64,000 bases of DNA from Kondoa malvinella (GCA_039545315.1 BCIM01000004.1:646643-710642); one strand, 5' to 3'. Counted from the first letter of the stretch, positions 35,765 through 48,242 are shown. The notes: generated by a model from the sequence alone, not told the origin. Translations and numbers: made by a program.

Positions 35765-37025
35765 CAATGATGGAGAACAGATCGCACGCAATCCAAGCAT
35801 TGCAAGTGTTGTGTCCGATGACGCGCCTAAAGTACACCCGAAAATGCAGGTTTCCATCTACCAGTCTGATGAATATACCCTGGTATAGCCAGAACAAGAT
35901 TAGGATCGGGGCATTGCGGACTATGTATTACGCACAAGACACCCTTCACCCTCCATCACCTGAGCTGCTCTTGCAAGCTTTTCTTCCCTGCCTGCCCGAG
36001 CATGAAAGCTTGTGCGAATCCTTCCAATGACTTTTTTGGCAGGCCTGGAGCAATACATAGAAATGTTGCAGCTATAGGTAGCTTGTTAGGACATGTTCCG
36101 ACTGCTCGAACGGACAGCGCACCTTCCACAGACTTTGAACAAGCGAGTGATAGGATCTGACTTTCGAGCTGAAATTCGAGAATCTGTCGGACACCAATAG
36201 CTACCGCAAGCTACGCAAACGTAAATCATCGCGGCCGAGCTGTAAACATCTTGTCCAAAGCGTTCACGAGAGAGTTGCAATCGATCTCTAACATCTGGCA
36301 AACTGACAGCTAGGCTCAATTTCGAGTCGAACATCTTGAGCACCTGCGTGAGATCCATCTTGAGAGCTACTGCGAGGTTCAGAGCATGTGTGCCGAACGA
36401 GCCTCCAAATACGTTCCACCCTGCATCCAAACATGACTGCATCGCATACCGAAGCCAGTCTGACCATTTGCGTTGCTCCTCTGAAAGTGACAGCTCGAGA
36501 TTGATGATGGCGTCGCACGCGTCTGGATGGCGCTGGATTGCTTCATCGAGCGTTTTCATCGAATTTGAGAATACGCCGTGCATTGTACGGTCTGGCCTCT
36601 TGCCTTGACGCTCCAGATCTTCAACGACAACCATCAGGCGAAAGAGCGAGCAATCAAATAGTGAGGTAAAGAAAGTCAATCACGTCGTCCAGCTGAGTGC
36701 CTCGAAGATAAGACGAGCTCATCAAAGCTCCTTCGAGCACCATGCAGATGTAAGGAATCAGTCGACGACGCCAACCATTGTCCTCTGCCATTTTCTGCCT
36801 AATGATGTGTCTGAACGAGACCAGTGCGCTGGGATCTTCAGAGTAGCTGCGTCGAAAGACGATGCGACTCAACGCGCAGAAGTCATTGATCGCCTTCTCG
36901 CTTGTATTAATAGGCAGCTGAGTGACTGGAANGACCTCGAGCAANTTTCCAGAGCGCAGACCAGCGCCGTGTTGCTCCATGATGGTTGGCAAAGCATCAA
37001 TAACTTCTGATGGTAATGCGCCCAT
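35765..37025 (-). pseudogene. MYND zinc-finger gene, broken right copy
   Basis: This is the counterpart of the intact left gene. From ATG 37025 the frame matches the left copy for 123 codons and then stops. The left copy has CACTATGGATTGC where this one has CACTATTTGATTGC, a one-base gain near 36657 that shifts the frame. The following 190 codons are kept nearly unchanged in the new frame (36679-36086). In the MYND exon a one-base loss (TGCTCCAGGCCTGCC against TGCACAAAAGCCTGCC) breaks the finger after YC. The start region is also altered. The 3' part beyond the finger retains readable similarity to about 35765. Two independent frame breaks argue for decay rather than a sequencing slip. Confidence 0.7.
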
Positions 37026-37257
37026 TCTTGCACGGGCTCCGTATCAGCTGGGAGGAAGAGTTGCAGCTGCAGCTGGCTATCGGATGAGCGAATGAAGAGC
37101 AGACAACTACAGTCTTTTCGCAAGTTGGAACAGATGATTGTCGCCTGACAACCGAAGTAAACGCGCAGACAACAGAGACTTGTAAAACAAGATTACGATT
37201 TTGCGAAATGCGAACATTGCTGTATATACATATGCTACATGATTGTCCGTTCACCGC

Positions 37258-38385
37258 TTAAGCGCTGACGTTGAGGATACCGACACCAGCAACAGTGTTG
37301 TCATCGGTGACCATGTCCTTTGATGAAGTGAGGACGACGTAAGTCTGACCTGATGCGCCTTCAGGGATGGTGACGGTCTAGACATGGAAAAGTCAGATAA
37401 CGAGAAAGGAATGCAAAGAAGCAACTCACCATAGTCTCCTTGTTGTATGCTCCGTAGGCGGTTGTTGGGTAACCGACAAAGGCAGCATAGAGCTCGCCAG
37501 TGCCCTGGAGGGTCTTGGCGTCAGTGGGGACAAGCTTGACCATGCCGCCTGGAACAGAGTCGCCTTGAACGGTAGCAGTGAGACCGGGGAAGGCCATGAC
37601 TGGTAGAGCTGGGTTCGATTCTGGGCATGAGGTGATGAAGAGGGAAGCGAGGGAGTAGACTTGGTTGAAGCCGAGAGGGATGTCGAAAGGAGATGGGAAG
37701 GGGCTCTGGCCGACAGTGTTGCGGATGTATGAACTGTGACGGGCCTCAACAGAGAGGACTGCAAATCGGAATTAGTGCAAGCCGTAAAGCAGGTCATACA
37801 GGGACTGACTGGATGCAGCAGCGGTCAAATAGTCGTCGCTGGTGATCTTGGCAGCGGCTCCGAGGTAGGCAGACACACCGACACCCTCGAGGATGGAAGC
37901 GGTAGCGAGGAATGAAGCGACATCAGTGTAGCCAAAGTCGTAGGTGCATGCTTGCGTTGGCTCAACACCAGCAGCTTGCAGAGCGGTGGATACTGCACAG
38001 GCAGAGTCAGACTTGTGAAACAATCAATGGATAAAATGGGCTTACGGAAGCTAACGTGAGTCTCTTCATCGCTGCTGATGGTCTGGATGCGCGAGCGGAC
38101 AGATGAGTCGAAGCCAGCAGAGGTGAAGGCATTCTCGTCGTATTGGGAGAGGGCCTGAGAGTAGAAGGTGTTCTCCAAATGTTCGAGGGTCAAGGCGTAT
38201 TGTAGGACTGAAGAAGAAGTCAGCATCAATGATAGAGAAGATGCTGATCAAGACTCACTAGTGACATCGATGTCTGACATGTCACCACCACTCTTCTTGC
38301 CTCCGCCGTTGTTGCGAGCATTGAGAGGGGCAGCAGAGACAGCTGAGAGGGCGCTAAGAGCGAGTGCGACGAATGAAGCTTTCAT
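37258..38385 (-). CDS. Ferritin-like (Rds1-type) secreted protein, right copy
   Basis: Mirror image of the left gene; exon borders map by x to 49068 minus x (exons 38385-38259, 38207-38046, 37992-37810, 37758-37430, 37377-37258), 306 aa. The signal peptide, the four helices with LEHLE, DEETH, LEGVG and VEARH and the C-terminal beta region are unchanged. Differences seen against the left copy are silent changes around ...[15 protein letters not shown]... and one intronic base near the last acceptor. Both copies therefore look functional and should produce the same protein. It transcribes toward the broken MYND gene and, beyond it, the ABC transporter. Confidence 0.85.
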
Positions 38386-38458
38386 GTTGATATAGTTGAA
38401 GTTAGTGAGTTGACTGAAAANTAGTTTGGGAGGAGAAGAGGAAGAGACCAATATTGAG

Positions 38459-38467
38459 CTCTTATAG
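38459..38467 (-). promoter_or_regulatory. TATA-like box of the right ferritin-like gene
   Basis: Exact mirror of the CTATAAGAG element in the left arm, 74 bases before the start at 38385. Confidence 0.45.
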
Positions 38468-39839
38468 GACAGATGAGGCCACTACTGGCACAGTGCGGAG
38501 CCTTGCGACCTCGTACGACCCGAAATAGGTGACCCCACTTATCAGGTCATCTTGGCGTCATGATCGAACAGATAATGCCTTTCGCGGAAATTCATCAAGG
38601 GCCAGAAGTCTCGAGTGAAGGCACATCGTGTATAGGCAGGGCAACGCTCGAGGCAACCAGTGACCGCCCTGCTCGCCTCGTTTGGTCGCATTCGGCGTGG
38701 GAGGAACAAGCGTAAGTAGCGAGAAGATAGAATGTTTGTAAGGCGAGGAAGCCCGGAGTCCAGCATGGCAGCTGTACGCTGGTTGCACGGTCATAGCCAG
38801 CTTTTTCGCACGAGTGCAATGGCGATTGTAAAAGATGCCTCTTGCAATTTGCACCCCGACAGGCCATTGCCACGAGTACAGACGATATGTCCACCAGCGA
38901 GAGCACAGAGCAGAAGAATCTGCTTGAATACGGCAACAGCGCTCAAGGCTCTACAGACGATGCGACAAAAGTCCAGGTTGACGGAGGAAAGGTCTCTCTA
39001 TAGTACGCGGGCATCAGCTGTCTCGCTGTACTCTAGCTCACGTCGTCTGCAGTGACCGACTAGGGCCGCTGGTGCGCAATTCAGACGGGACGCTGTCGAG
39101 GATATCAAACTGGCAGGAGATGTCCGAGTCTGAACGTGTAAGCCTTGAGCTCGTCATCGGTATCAAGCTTATACATGGCACAGGAAAGGACTCTGCGTAT
39201 TCTCAGCAAGCGAAATCTGCTGCGATATGAAGAACAGATACAATCTGCCGACGCCAGCACAACTTGATGACCTGCTGCAACTTCTGAGTCACAATTCTTG
39301 CTCTGTACATGTACTACGAACAGTTGAAATACGTCTTGTCTTCTACAACTTCTTCAAGGTGGATCAAGCTATGCAGAGCTATCAAACGCTCGCAGCAAGC
39401 TATGGACTCCCTGCCGTCCCCTGGCTCGTCGTCTTGCAGCCGATCTACAGCGCCTAGATATCGATATGGATACTAGCTACACTAGCTAGCGTGAAGCCAA
39501 TGCTCGATTACCTTTGCTTCGAGGCAACATTGGCCAAAGATCTCAAATTTCCGCATGACAGGAGCAAGCGATGTTGGACAGACCCAATCATTGACGAATC
39601 GGTCGGCTAGCATCCAACGGACGAGGCGAGCTGGCTTCGAAGGTTATGGATCGGGTTTGCTGTATGGGCGGTGATACAGCATGAAGTGGAAGGATCTGAT
39701 TGCAAGGGTCGCGTGTGGATAAGCTACTAGTCTGCACAGTATTGCCTTGATTGCAGGGTTTGCCTGCTTCACCGTGTCAGATCAACTTCACCTTTTGACC
39801 TGCTACCAGCGACGTAGGCGAGCGCGCCTCTTCCTGCAC

Positions 39840-42727
39840 ATGTCGCTGCAGCAATTTTTCAGCGACATAGGCGCCAATGGCTTGTCTCCCAGAGTAGACG
39901 GGCAGCTGGGCAGATTGCATAAACGGATTCGACATGAAGTTGATGAGACCAAGGTGAGGCTATCAGCGCAGAAGTGCTCTCGCGTAGGCTTATAAAGCAT
40001 AAACAGTCACAAATTCACAAGACCATCAAGACGAACCTACCAGACTATGAGCGACAATTAGCGATTGGCCAAAGATTGACGCAACACCTTTCAGACGTTA
40101 ACGCGCAAGTGGATCAGCTAGAGACTACTTTGCACGCGCCTCAGGATGGTTTGGTATCGACTGTGACCAATACCTTGTCTGCCCATGCTGAAATCGCTCG
40201 GAAAGCGGCACAGCAAGCAGCCCTCGTACAAGCACTTTCTTCCCTCAAGTCTGCTCATGTCGCTCTCGCAAAGGCCGAGTCATTACTGCAAAGCGGTCAG
40301 CTTGATAAAGTCGTGAATATTTGGCAGGAAACAGAACAGGCTGTGCGCGGACCTGCTGTTGAAGATTGGATTCGAGAGACGCACTATTGGCAGAGCGCTG
40401 CGCAATGGCTTGAAGACCTTCAGAAGCAAACGAAGGACCGTCTACATGCTGCTGCATATGCTTGTATACAGCTCTCTTCCGCAGATATCACAATTGCCTC
40501 GGAGACTTCAGGTAAGAATCCACTTCCTTAGTCCAATCATCTTCTGATATCTCCTGCAGTCTCATCCAGCACATCTCAGACAATACCGCTTTCAGCTATT
40601 CTATCTTCCCTATCTTCGCTGTCTCTGCTCGAACCGTATCTGCTGCAGTTGACCGTAAAACTGATGAAGACTTACATGGCGCCTTATCTCTCCGGTTCAC
40701 ACTCTTTCGAAGCTGATTCCTCTACTCTTACGCTCACTTCTCAGCCCGAGCCGTCAAGCCTATCTACCATACCTGTGTTAACAACGTTCCTCAAGCATCA
40801 TATTCCCCAAGTAATACCTTATCTCGCTCCACCTCTATTGCAAAGCATCATCGCATCAACTCTCCTACCAGCACTACCGCCTTCAACTGATCTCACCGCT
40901 CTAGAGACCTTCTACTCCCTTCTGAATAGAACGAAATCCTTCGAAACGACCTTGAACCAATCCATCATCGCAACCTGGGAGAAGAAACTGTCATCACATT
41001 GGTCAAACAAAGTCAACAACGATGTGTTCAGCAAAGTCCGCGCTATAGTAGGGGAAAAAACATGGGAAGGCAAGCTCGTAGGATTCAAGCCTATCATGCT
41101 CGGTTGGTTCCCTAGCGATGAAAGAGAAGCTAGTCCAGTAGTAGTGCAGAAATCTTTGGCTACCGAAGAAGCGGAAGTGGAAGAAGATGGCTGGGATTTA
41201 GATGAAGATGTTTTGAGCGAGAAAACGTCAGAGAAAGCGATATCGGAAAAGGCGCCTTCAGAACCAGCTGCGGATACAGATGAATGGGGGTTAGACGAAG
41301 AGATTGTTGAGCTGGCAGATAAGGGGAAACAAAAAGCGGAAGATCAGGATGGTTGGGGATTCGAGGAAGAAATACCGGTGTCGCCTATGCCTGATCACTC
41401 TCAAGCAGGATTTCAAGCTGCTTCGGGGCCTTCACATTCGCAAGAACCTTCATGGGAATGGGAGGCAGAGGCAGAAGAAGTGCGAAGCAAAGGGCATGCG
41501 AGAACGAGAAGTCGTGGCAAGCGGAAAGAAGCCCTTCCTCCAGCAGTGGCCGTAGAGCCAGAAGCATCAGAAGAGAACTTCATGGTGTCTACCAACACCG
41601 ACAAGCTTGTTGACCTGGCGGAGAACATTATAAAACAAATCAAGCATCTCAGATCAGCAGAGTAAGTCCGCATCATGTTCTGATGGCTTCGACTGACCTT
41701 ATCGCATAGCTTCCCCTACAACGATCTCATACAGGCTTCTCCTAGGCTTTCGCGGACTTTCCTCGATACATTCGATTACTATCGAGGGACCATGCCTGTT
41801 CAACACGCTTCAATGATAGGTCAAGTTCCAGCCCTAGGGATGCAATTTGCGAATGATTGCGACTCGTTGGCAGCAAGAGCGGCACAGATCATAGCAGGTT
41901 CAAGTGATCATTTTTCAAAGCAAGATGCGCAGCGAACAGTAGCTGGTCTTAGCGGACTAGCAGCTCAAGAGAGGGTCAGGCAGCTGGTACGTATTCAGCT
42001 GTGCATGTTTCCGCGTTATGCTGATAACGTACAGGAATCGCAACGTGCAATCCTGATGGAGAGTCTGGATGACGCGAATGGCTTCCGCGATACCGCTGAT
42101 CCAGCCACTTATGCACGATGCGAGCGGTCGATCAAACAAATACATCATTCTCTCGAGCGTCTAGCGAAAGTGTGGGCGGTAAGCCAGCCCGTTTCCAAGG
42201 TGCAGCAGCAGCCTAACAAGCCTGACAGCCCATCATGACTCGGACGCAATACCTCACTCTGTTCGGCGATCTGGTCAACAGTGTTCTGAGTCGAATTTTG
42301 AGGGAGATCGAGGATCACCTTGACATTGGCGAGGAGGAGTCGAAGCAGCTGAATCAGCTCTGCAAAATGCTTCACGATTTGGATAGCTTGTTCGCTCAGG
42401 CCGACAACGTGCGTCTTCGATGCTCTGCTTGATATAGATGCTGATTGTATTGCAGAATCCTTGCGGCATCTTTGTACCAACTTGGTTCAAATTCGTCTTC
42501 TTCAGCGAGATATTAGAGGCTTCTATGGTGTGTTCAAGTTCAAAGTTTGGTCACTTGTTGTTCTAGCTGACACACAGTAGATCGATCTCATGTATTTGCT
42601 GGATGAAGGTCACTTGAGCGATTTCAGCTCGGAAGAATTGGTCAAGCTGGTAAAAGCTCTGTTCTCTGACAGTCCCACGCGACAGAAGAACATAGACAAG
42701 ATCCGAAGTGCGAATATAGCTACATAA
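39840..42727 (+). CDS. ZW10/Dsl1-type vesicle tethering factor (849 aa)
   Basis: Eight exons (39840-39953, 39998-40511, 40560-41661, 41710-41986, 42035-42178, 42229-42408, 42456-42527, 42581-42727) give 2550 bases, in phase, with introns of 44-53 bases. The N-terminal quarter is coiled coil (ERQLAIGQRLTQHLSDVNAQVDQLE). An acidic disordered segment with repeated DEDGW/DEWGLDE motifs lies near residues 390-450. The C-terminal region carries the family signature: FLDTFDYYRGTMPVQHA, PALGMQFANDCDSL, then LTLFGDLVNSVLSRIL and a SEELVKLVKALF end. ZW10-family proteins are subunits of the Dsl1/NRZ tether that captures Golgi-derived vesicles at the ER. The 5' leader is at most 62 bases before the inverted-repeat arm begins. 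Confidence 0.85.
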
Positions 42728-42751
42728 AATGCAAAACAATGCCCAAGCTAT

Positions 42752-45700
42752 TTACAGAACCCTAAGCGGTTGCGGAATTTGCTCGACTGACAAGCACTTT
42801 GGCAGGCCGAGCACCGCTATATCATACACATATACAGGTTGAGTTGATCTTCCCTTTCTGAGACCAGCGGTATGTTGTGCCATGGCTTTGTCGACTTTGC
42901 CGAGCTGGGAAGGATCGACAAAGATGTAACCCGGTTGCGGAGAAACAGCTGGCTTATGGCGCCTCTGTCTTTTGTCGCGCCAGCCAGCAGCATTGAAAAT
43001 AGCAGGACCTTGCAGTCGCCCTTTTGCAAACTTGTATGTGCGCCTGACGCCGTTTGTATCAAATTGGCGAGGGATCCACCAGAAACAGCTCGGCGGAATA
43101 GAAACTTCCACAGAGAAGATGTCGCCCCCCGAGTGTTCGAAGTGATTGACAGGCATGTTCTGGGCGGTAGCGACAGCGTTCACAGGATCGAAAGCTCGAG
43201 TTGGTTCCCGCGGGGCGGAAGATATCGCCTCGCTGGAAAATGCAGGTGTCGGTTGGTCGAAAGTGAGAACTCTAGCAATCGCTTTTTCTTCGATATGCTT
43301 CGGTCGAGGGGGTTGTCTAGGCGATCTCATTGGTGAGGGACATCGAATGGGCTTCGACGTAGCTGCCTCGATCCTTGAGCGTTTCCTCCTATGCCCTGTT
43401 GATGCATCATCATTCTTCGGCTGGTCTGGAGATCCAGGACTGAAGAGGTCGACCTGCTCAGCTCTAGCGCTGCGAGGCCGTTTGTTGGTTTTGGGCGAGC
43501 CAAAGACAGCCAGTCGCTTTTCCCTGACTTCTTTGAGGTCGTCGGACAGTAAAGCTGGCACAAAGTCTGACTGGTCCGCCCATATTGCGCTGATGTCCTT
43601 GGTTGCCTCTGATACTTCTACGCTGACACACTTTCTAGCCAAAGCTTCGCTTGCGCTGATCCTGAAAGTGACTTCCTTGTCATGCGGCTTGCGACCTTCA
43701 TAGTGCACCTTGGTGATTCTCGGCCAGCGTAATTCGTAGTACTAAATGTATGTGATCAGCCCCAAGTCCATCCCACGGAACAGGACATACGCGACTTTGT
43801 GGACCCTGCTTGGTCCAGCCCGCGCCTTTGATCCTGCGGCTATGCATGAGCTAACTTCGACAAGCTCAAAGGTAAGCTTACTCAAAGACCATCGGCTCAC
43901 GAAAGACTCGACGTGGTGCCTTGACGCCTCCAGGCAAGACTGTCAGCTTGAATGGCATAGCTTTGGGCGCTTTGACCTGCTCTCGTTCTTTCAGACGCTG
44001 TTCCACTCGGTCCGCTGAAATGCTCACCATCGCTTCGTACGAAACATGTACCTTTTGCTGAACGTAGAAGTTGAGGTACTCGAGCTGAGCTCGGCTGAGA
44101 CCCCATGAGACAGTCCAGAAGACAACATAGTCTGGTCTGGCGGAAGGCTGCAAGATAGATGTCAGCCTGGTTCCGGAAGACCAATCAATTACTCACATCT
44201 TGACTAATTTCTCGCTCGTTCTGTAGCAGTCCAATGTAGAAAGTGGTGAGGACGTTACAGCCGACACCGAGCATACGTCCACGATCCGCGTCATGCGAAG
44301 CTCCAACGATGACGAAACTTGCGGTGTCGCCCAAGCCAGGTATGTAGTCTGGTAGCTATTCAGCTGTTGTTTGAGGCATGGGACAAGAGAGGCAAACCAG
44401 CTTTGAGCTTCGTCCAGCGCATACCATGTCGCCAATCATTGTACCGAGATGAAGCGGCTTTGAGAAAGAGTCCCTCTAATCATGCCTGTTGATGAGCGTG
44501 GCACATCGATGGAGGTAGACCGCGCACCTTCTTTGTTGTCCTCCGTCGCTTGAGTGAAGAGTCGCTGCAGATGTTGAACAGCCATTGGATATGGCGTTGT
44601 CGTCAGATCCACTTGAGTCCGCTTAGTCAGCAAGCTCTGCAAAAGTCGTCAATACAGCAAATGAGTAGAGAGAAAGAGAGACGTACGTAGCCCTCGATGG
44701 GTCTAACCACCTTGTCCAACAATTCAACGCGACCAGCATACGATGCTGTCCCAAAAGTGAGCATACTTCAAATTGATGTAAATTCACTAACTTCTGATCA
44801 AGCTCTCCCCATTCAGCATAATAACATCAAAGAAGACCAACACCAGGTGCAAAGCAATTTCAGGCGGCAAAATTGTCCCGTCACTAGCTGCCGTAGATGT
44901 CTGAGAGCTTTGAGTCGAGTGCTGTGACTCTTCTCTAGTCGGTACCTTATAATTGCCCTTCTTAGCTTGATCGATTCGCCAGAATTCGTCTATCCGTCCA
45001 TAGATTTCGTTGAAGGCGCACATTTCCGCTTCGATCATGATACTACGAACTTCGATGTGGTCAGAGCGATAATGAGATTTGCTGAGACGGTCGATCAGAT
45101 GTTGATCGATAGGTCTGGGACAAGGTGAGTGCTGCCAATAAAGGTTGAGTGCGGCGCGGACGATGCTGCGCAATAATCAGTCAAATGCCTTGCCTGGAAA
45201 AGCTAACTGACGAATGTGCCTTAATCCGGTCAATCGTGCTGTCTCGCTTGCTCTTGGATATAATAGTGATTTGCTGATCATAAGGTCGATCGGCATCATA
45301 GTGGATTTGCATTCTGGAGAGCTTGCTTAGCCTGTCCGTGATCACAATGAATGCTCGCACCTTTCGCCATCGTACTTCGTCTCGACCGACACGACATCAA
45401 CACGATTTTTGGCATAGTATCTAAGCGCAACATCGATGCCTTGCCCTTTGATCGCTTTCGGAATCTATTATCCCACAATCAGCGACGAATCTACGTACTA
45501 GCGCACAGCATACCTCTACAGGCACACCATGTTCCGGCACACAGAATTGATCGAACCACCATCTGTGCTGAGCCAGATCGTCCGGTTTTCTTCGCGGCAG
45601 AAGCGCAACCGCATCTGCAGCACGATCCAAATCCGCTCTAACATTATAGACGGATTCCATGGCCCAATGCCAGCGTTTAATAGCCTCCCAGCATTGTAAT

Positions 45701-46526
45701 TCGTGGAAAGCGTTAGAGTTGTATTTGAGCAAAGCGGTTGAGGTTGAGACTGCTGGCATGGGGTAAAGGATGGGTCGGAGGTCTTTGAGGATGATTTGGG
45801 TGAGGATGGCAGCTTGGCGAGGTGTCAAGCCTGTGTATAGTTTACGATAGAGGCTTTGCTGGGTATCTCTGCTGCCCTTGTCTGGCTTCAGAGCTCGAAG
45901 TGAAGCGACTATCAAGGAAGGCACCGTCTGAGTTAGACATCTACCTGATCAGTACACACTAACCTGAGTACTCAGAGAACGAAGCCAGCTTGTCAAGCTG
46001 CTCATCGAGCTCTACCAGAGTCATATCCTTGATGTTATCATCCGCCTGTCGCATCATGAGCTTTAAGGTGCTCGGTTGACAGGCGGAACTTTACCCTCAA
46101 TGCAATGATATTCGCCAATTCCAGACCGAGACAGCCGCTCTTGAACTCCCTCCCGTCTTCAGCAGTGACATCCCACATTTCAATAGGTACAGCAACCTTA
46201 AGCGTCAAAGCATAAATCTTGATCAACATGCTCGACAGCAATTTCTCCTTCAAGCCATACCTAACACTACATCAGACGCGCCTTACACAGCCACACGAGC
46301 AGACGCACCGTCGCCTGACGTCCTTTTCAGGAAACAGTAAACGAAAGACGATAGAGCCTATGCGAGGCTCATAGTCTAAAGCAGGTTCAATGTGCCGAAC
46401 ATAGGATTCAAAGATGTTGAGTATTTGAGGCTGTCGACCTCTTGAGCCTTCACCAGCTTTGAGAGGTTTGATGACAGCGCAGGCGTCAATGAAAGCGCAG
46501 AATTGGCCAAACGTCGCTTGATGCAT
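42752..46526 (-). CDS. ATP-dependent DNA ligase, ligase IV-like, without evident tandem BRCT domains
   Basis: A many-exon minus-strand gene from ATG 46526 to the stop at 42752. The N-terminal DNA-binding region reads FGQFCAFIDAC...IGSIVFRLLFPEKD...YGLKEKLLSSML, the ligase IV pattern ('LLP.KD....YG.KE'). The adenylation domain has motif I KYDGER (nucleotidyl Lys, near 45372), motif IV EGLFLKAASSRY and motif V WTKLKADYIPG; the OB domain follows with GASHDADRGRMLG and WGLSRAQL. After the 'HYEGRKPHDKEVTF' segment come about 300 residues of basic, Ser/Pro-rich sequence with RKRSR. No pair of BRCT domains, which ligase IV uses to bind XRCC4/Lif1, could be recognised. A role in end joining is plausible but unproven. 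The stop is 24 bases from the convergent ZW10-like stop. Confidence 0.82.
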
Positions 46527-46910
46527 GATAGCGACGTGCGAAAGGAGTGTGAAGGGAGCAAAAGGAGAGACGCAGCGAGCAAGCAAGGTATAGGAAATCA
46601 CAACATGGTTTGAATGAAAGTTTAAAATGCGTTCAGACACGCGACTTGCATGAATATGAACAGTGTCCCTTTCGTTTCTATGTCCTTGTACAGAAGACCT
46701 AGTACATTCTTTTTGCCCCCAAAGCACTCAATATCTATACATCTCTCCAGTGCCAAATTTCCATTTTCGTTGTTGAGGCGGGTTATCCAATGCGAAGAAG
46801 GTGGGTGTTGCGTCGTAGAAATACAGTTGTGCAGTACATATGCCAGAGAAAGCGATCAATCAACGCTACCTCCGTCATCAGCTTTGTTTCAAATAGCAAA
46901 GAGGGTGAAC

Positions 46911-48183
46911 TCACCGATCGCTCAAATTATATAACAACGAAGCCAAACACCTCTTGGTGACTAAATCACCCTTCAACACCGCACTAAACGTCGCATCCCT
47001 CAAAGGATCAGGCAGGCAAGCCCTCAATGCTTCCCTGGCCCGCATATTATCGCTCAACCGCAAGTAGCATCGCACGACGTGCTTCAACAACCGCACCGCT
47101 TGATTCTCCACTAGCTGATTGACCATATTGCTCAATACCGTTCCAACAGCATAAAAGCGTTCGTATGTTTGACAAATATATGCGAGACCCATTTCGTCGA
47201 GCAAGATCTTTTGAACAATGAATATAGCGACTGTCTTGCTTAGTTCTGAGCCGGTCTCCATGATGCGCAGACAGAGCGGGATGATTTCAGTCGAAAGGAG
47301 GAAATTGATTACGTCGGAATTATCATTCTGTTTGACTAATGCACCAATAACCCCGAGCGACGTGAGGCGTAGGTATTCGAAAGGTCGAGTCTTGGAAGTC
47401 GTGTTGAGAAAAGGGTATAGGAAGAGCGGAATATGGGCGGCGAGGAATAAAGGTCGAGTATCGTTATGTGAGGCGACGCATTGAAGAAGGGCAAGAGCGT
47501 TGCATACGCGATTTGAGGCTGGTGCGGTGAGCGAAGGTGGAGATAGAAGGGGGTAGACGGATATAATTTCTTGTAGTAGAGAAGACATAACGCCTGTCAT
47601 CGTGGAAATCAGCTCAGCTCAATTCAATATGAAGCAAAGCTGCCCTCCACTGACCGAAAGAATGCCAAAGCACCAAAGCTAAATCATCCCATTGCTCTCT
47701 CTTCTTGCTCAACTCGAGCAGAGCGCCCTCTCGAGTCACAGGACTGCATAATTCGGCAATCAAAAGGTACACTTTTTCATTCTCCGTTTGACCCGCTTGC
47801 TGAGGAGGTGAGCTGGGATGCGATTGACCATTGATCCCGTTATGTTGCGACTGAGATGCGTTCTGGGCAGATGAAGCAGTTTGACCGTTCGGATTGCCCG
47901 CGAGCAAAAGTCTGCCAGATGAATTGTTTGCATTTAGGCCATTGCCGTTATTGCCTTGAGCGGTGTTACCATTGCTTGGCTGAATGTTGGGACCAGCGGC
48001 GGAGAGAAGCGCAGGAGTATCTGACCTTGTCCAGGGATCCGCATTGCTCAACCCAGGCGAAGTCAGACCGCTAGGTAGGGCTGGATTATTGGCCGCAGCA
48101 GAAGCATGCTTTATCGCTGGACTGTTGAGAGCGTTGAGCAGAGCAGCTTGCTTTGAATTTGCTGCATAATTCGAAGCGAGCAT
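46911..48183 (-). CDS. CAF40: CCR4-NOT subunit CAF40/CNOT9 (Rcd1 family)
   Basis: Two exons, 48183-47655 and 47593-46911, joined over a 61-base intron, give 1212 bases, 403 aa. The first 135 residues are an Asn/Ser/Gln/Pro-rich disordered extension ([20 protein letters not shown]). The rest is the armadillo-like Rcd1 fold: [80 protein letters not shown] and [15 protein letters not shown]. This is one of the most conserved eukaryotic sequences. CAF40 docks effector proteins onto CCR4-NOT for deadenylation and translational repression. The stop follows NLSDR directly; the gene lies head to tail with the ligase gene. Confidence 0.93.
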
Positions 48184-48200
48184 CGTTGGTGGAAATCAGA

Positions 48201-48242
48201 AAGGAGACGAGAGCAAGGAGACGAGAGCAAGGAGACGAGAGC
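48201..48242. repeat. Three tandem copies of a 14-base unit
   Basis: The unit AAGGAGACGAGAGC repeats three times without change, immediately upstream of the CAF40 start (48183). It would lie in its leader or core promoter. Confidence 0.85.

Larger units (their letters stand above)
35765..39777 (-). repeat. Right arm of the large inverted repeat
   Basis: Reverse-complement partner of 9186-13310. The outer end (39777) is abrupt and lies only 62 bases before the ATG of the ZW10-like gene. The inner end fades near 35765, about 220 bases from the ABC transporter start. It carries the second ferritin-like gene and a broken MYND gene, and repeats the three ambiguous bases at the mirrored positions (38421, 36946, 36932). 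It lacks the tandem duplication found in the left arm. Confidence 0.9.
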
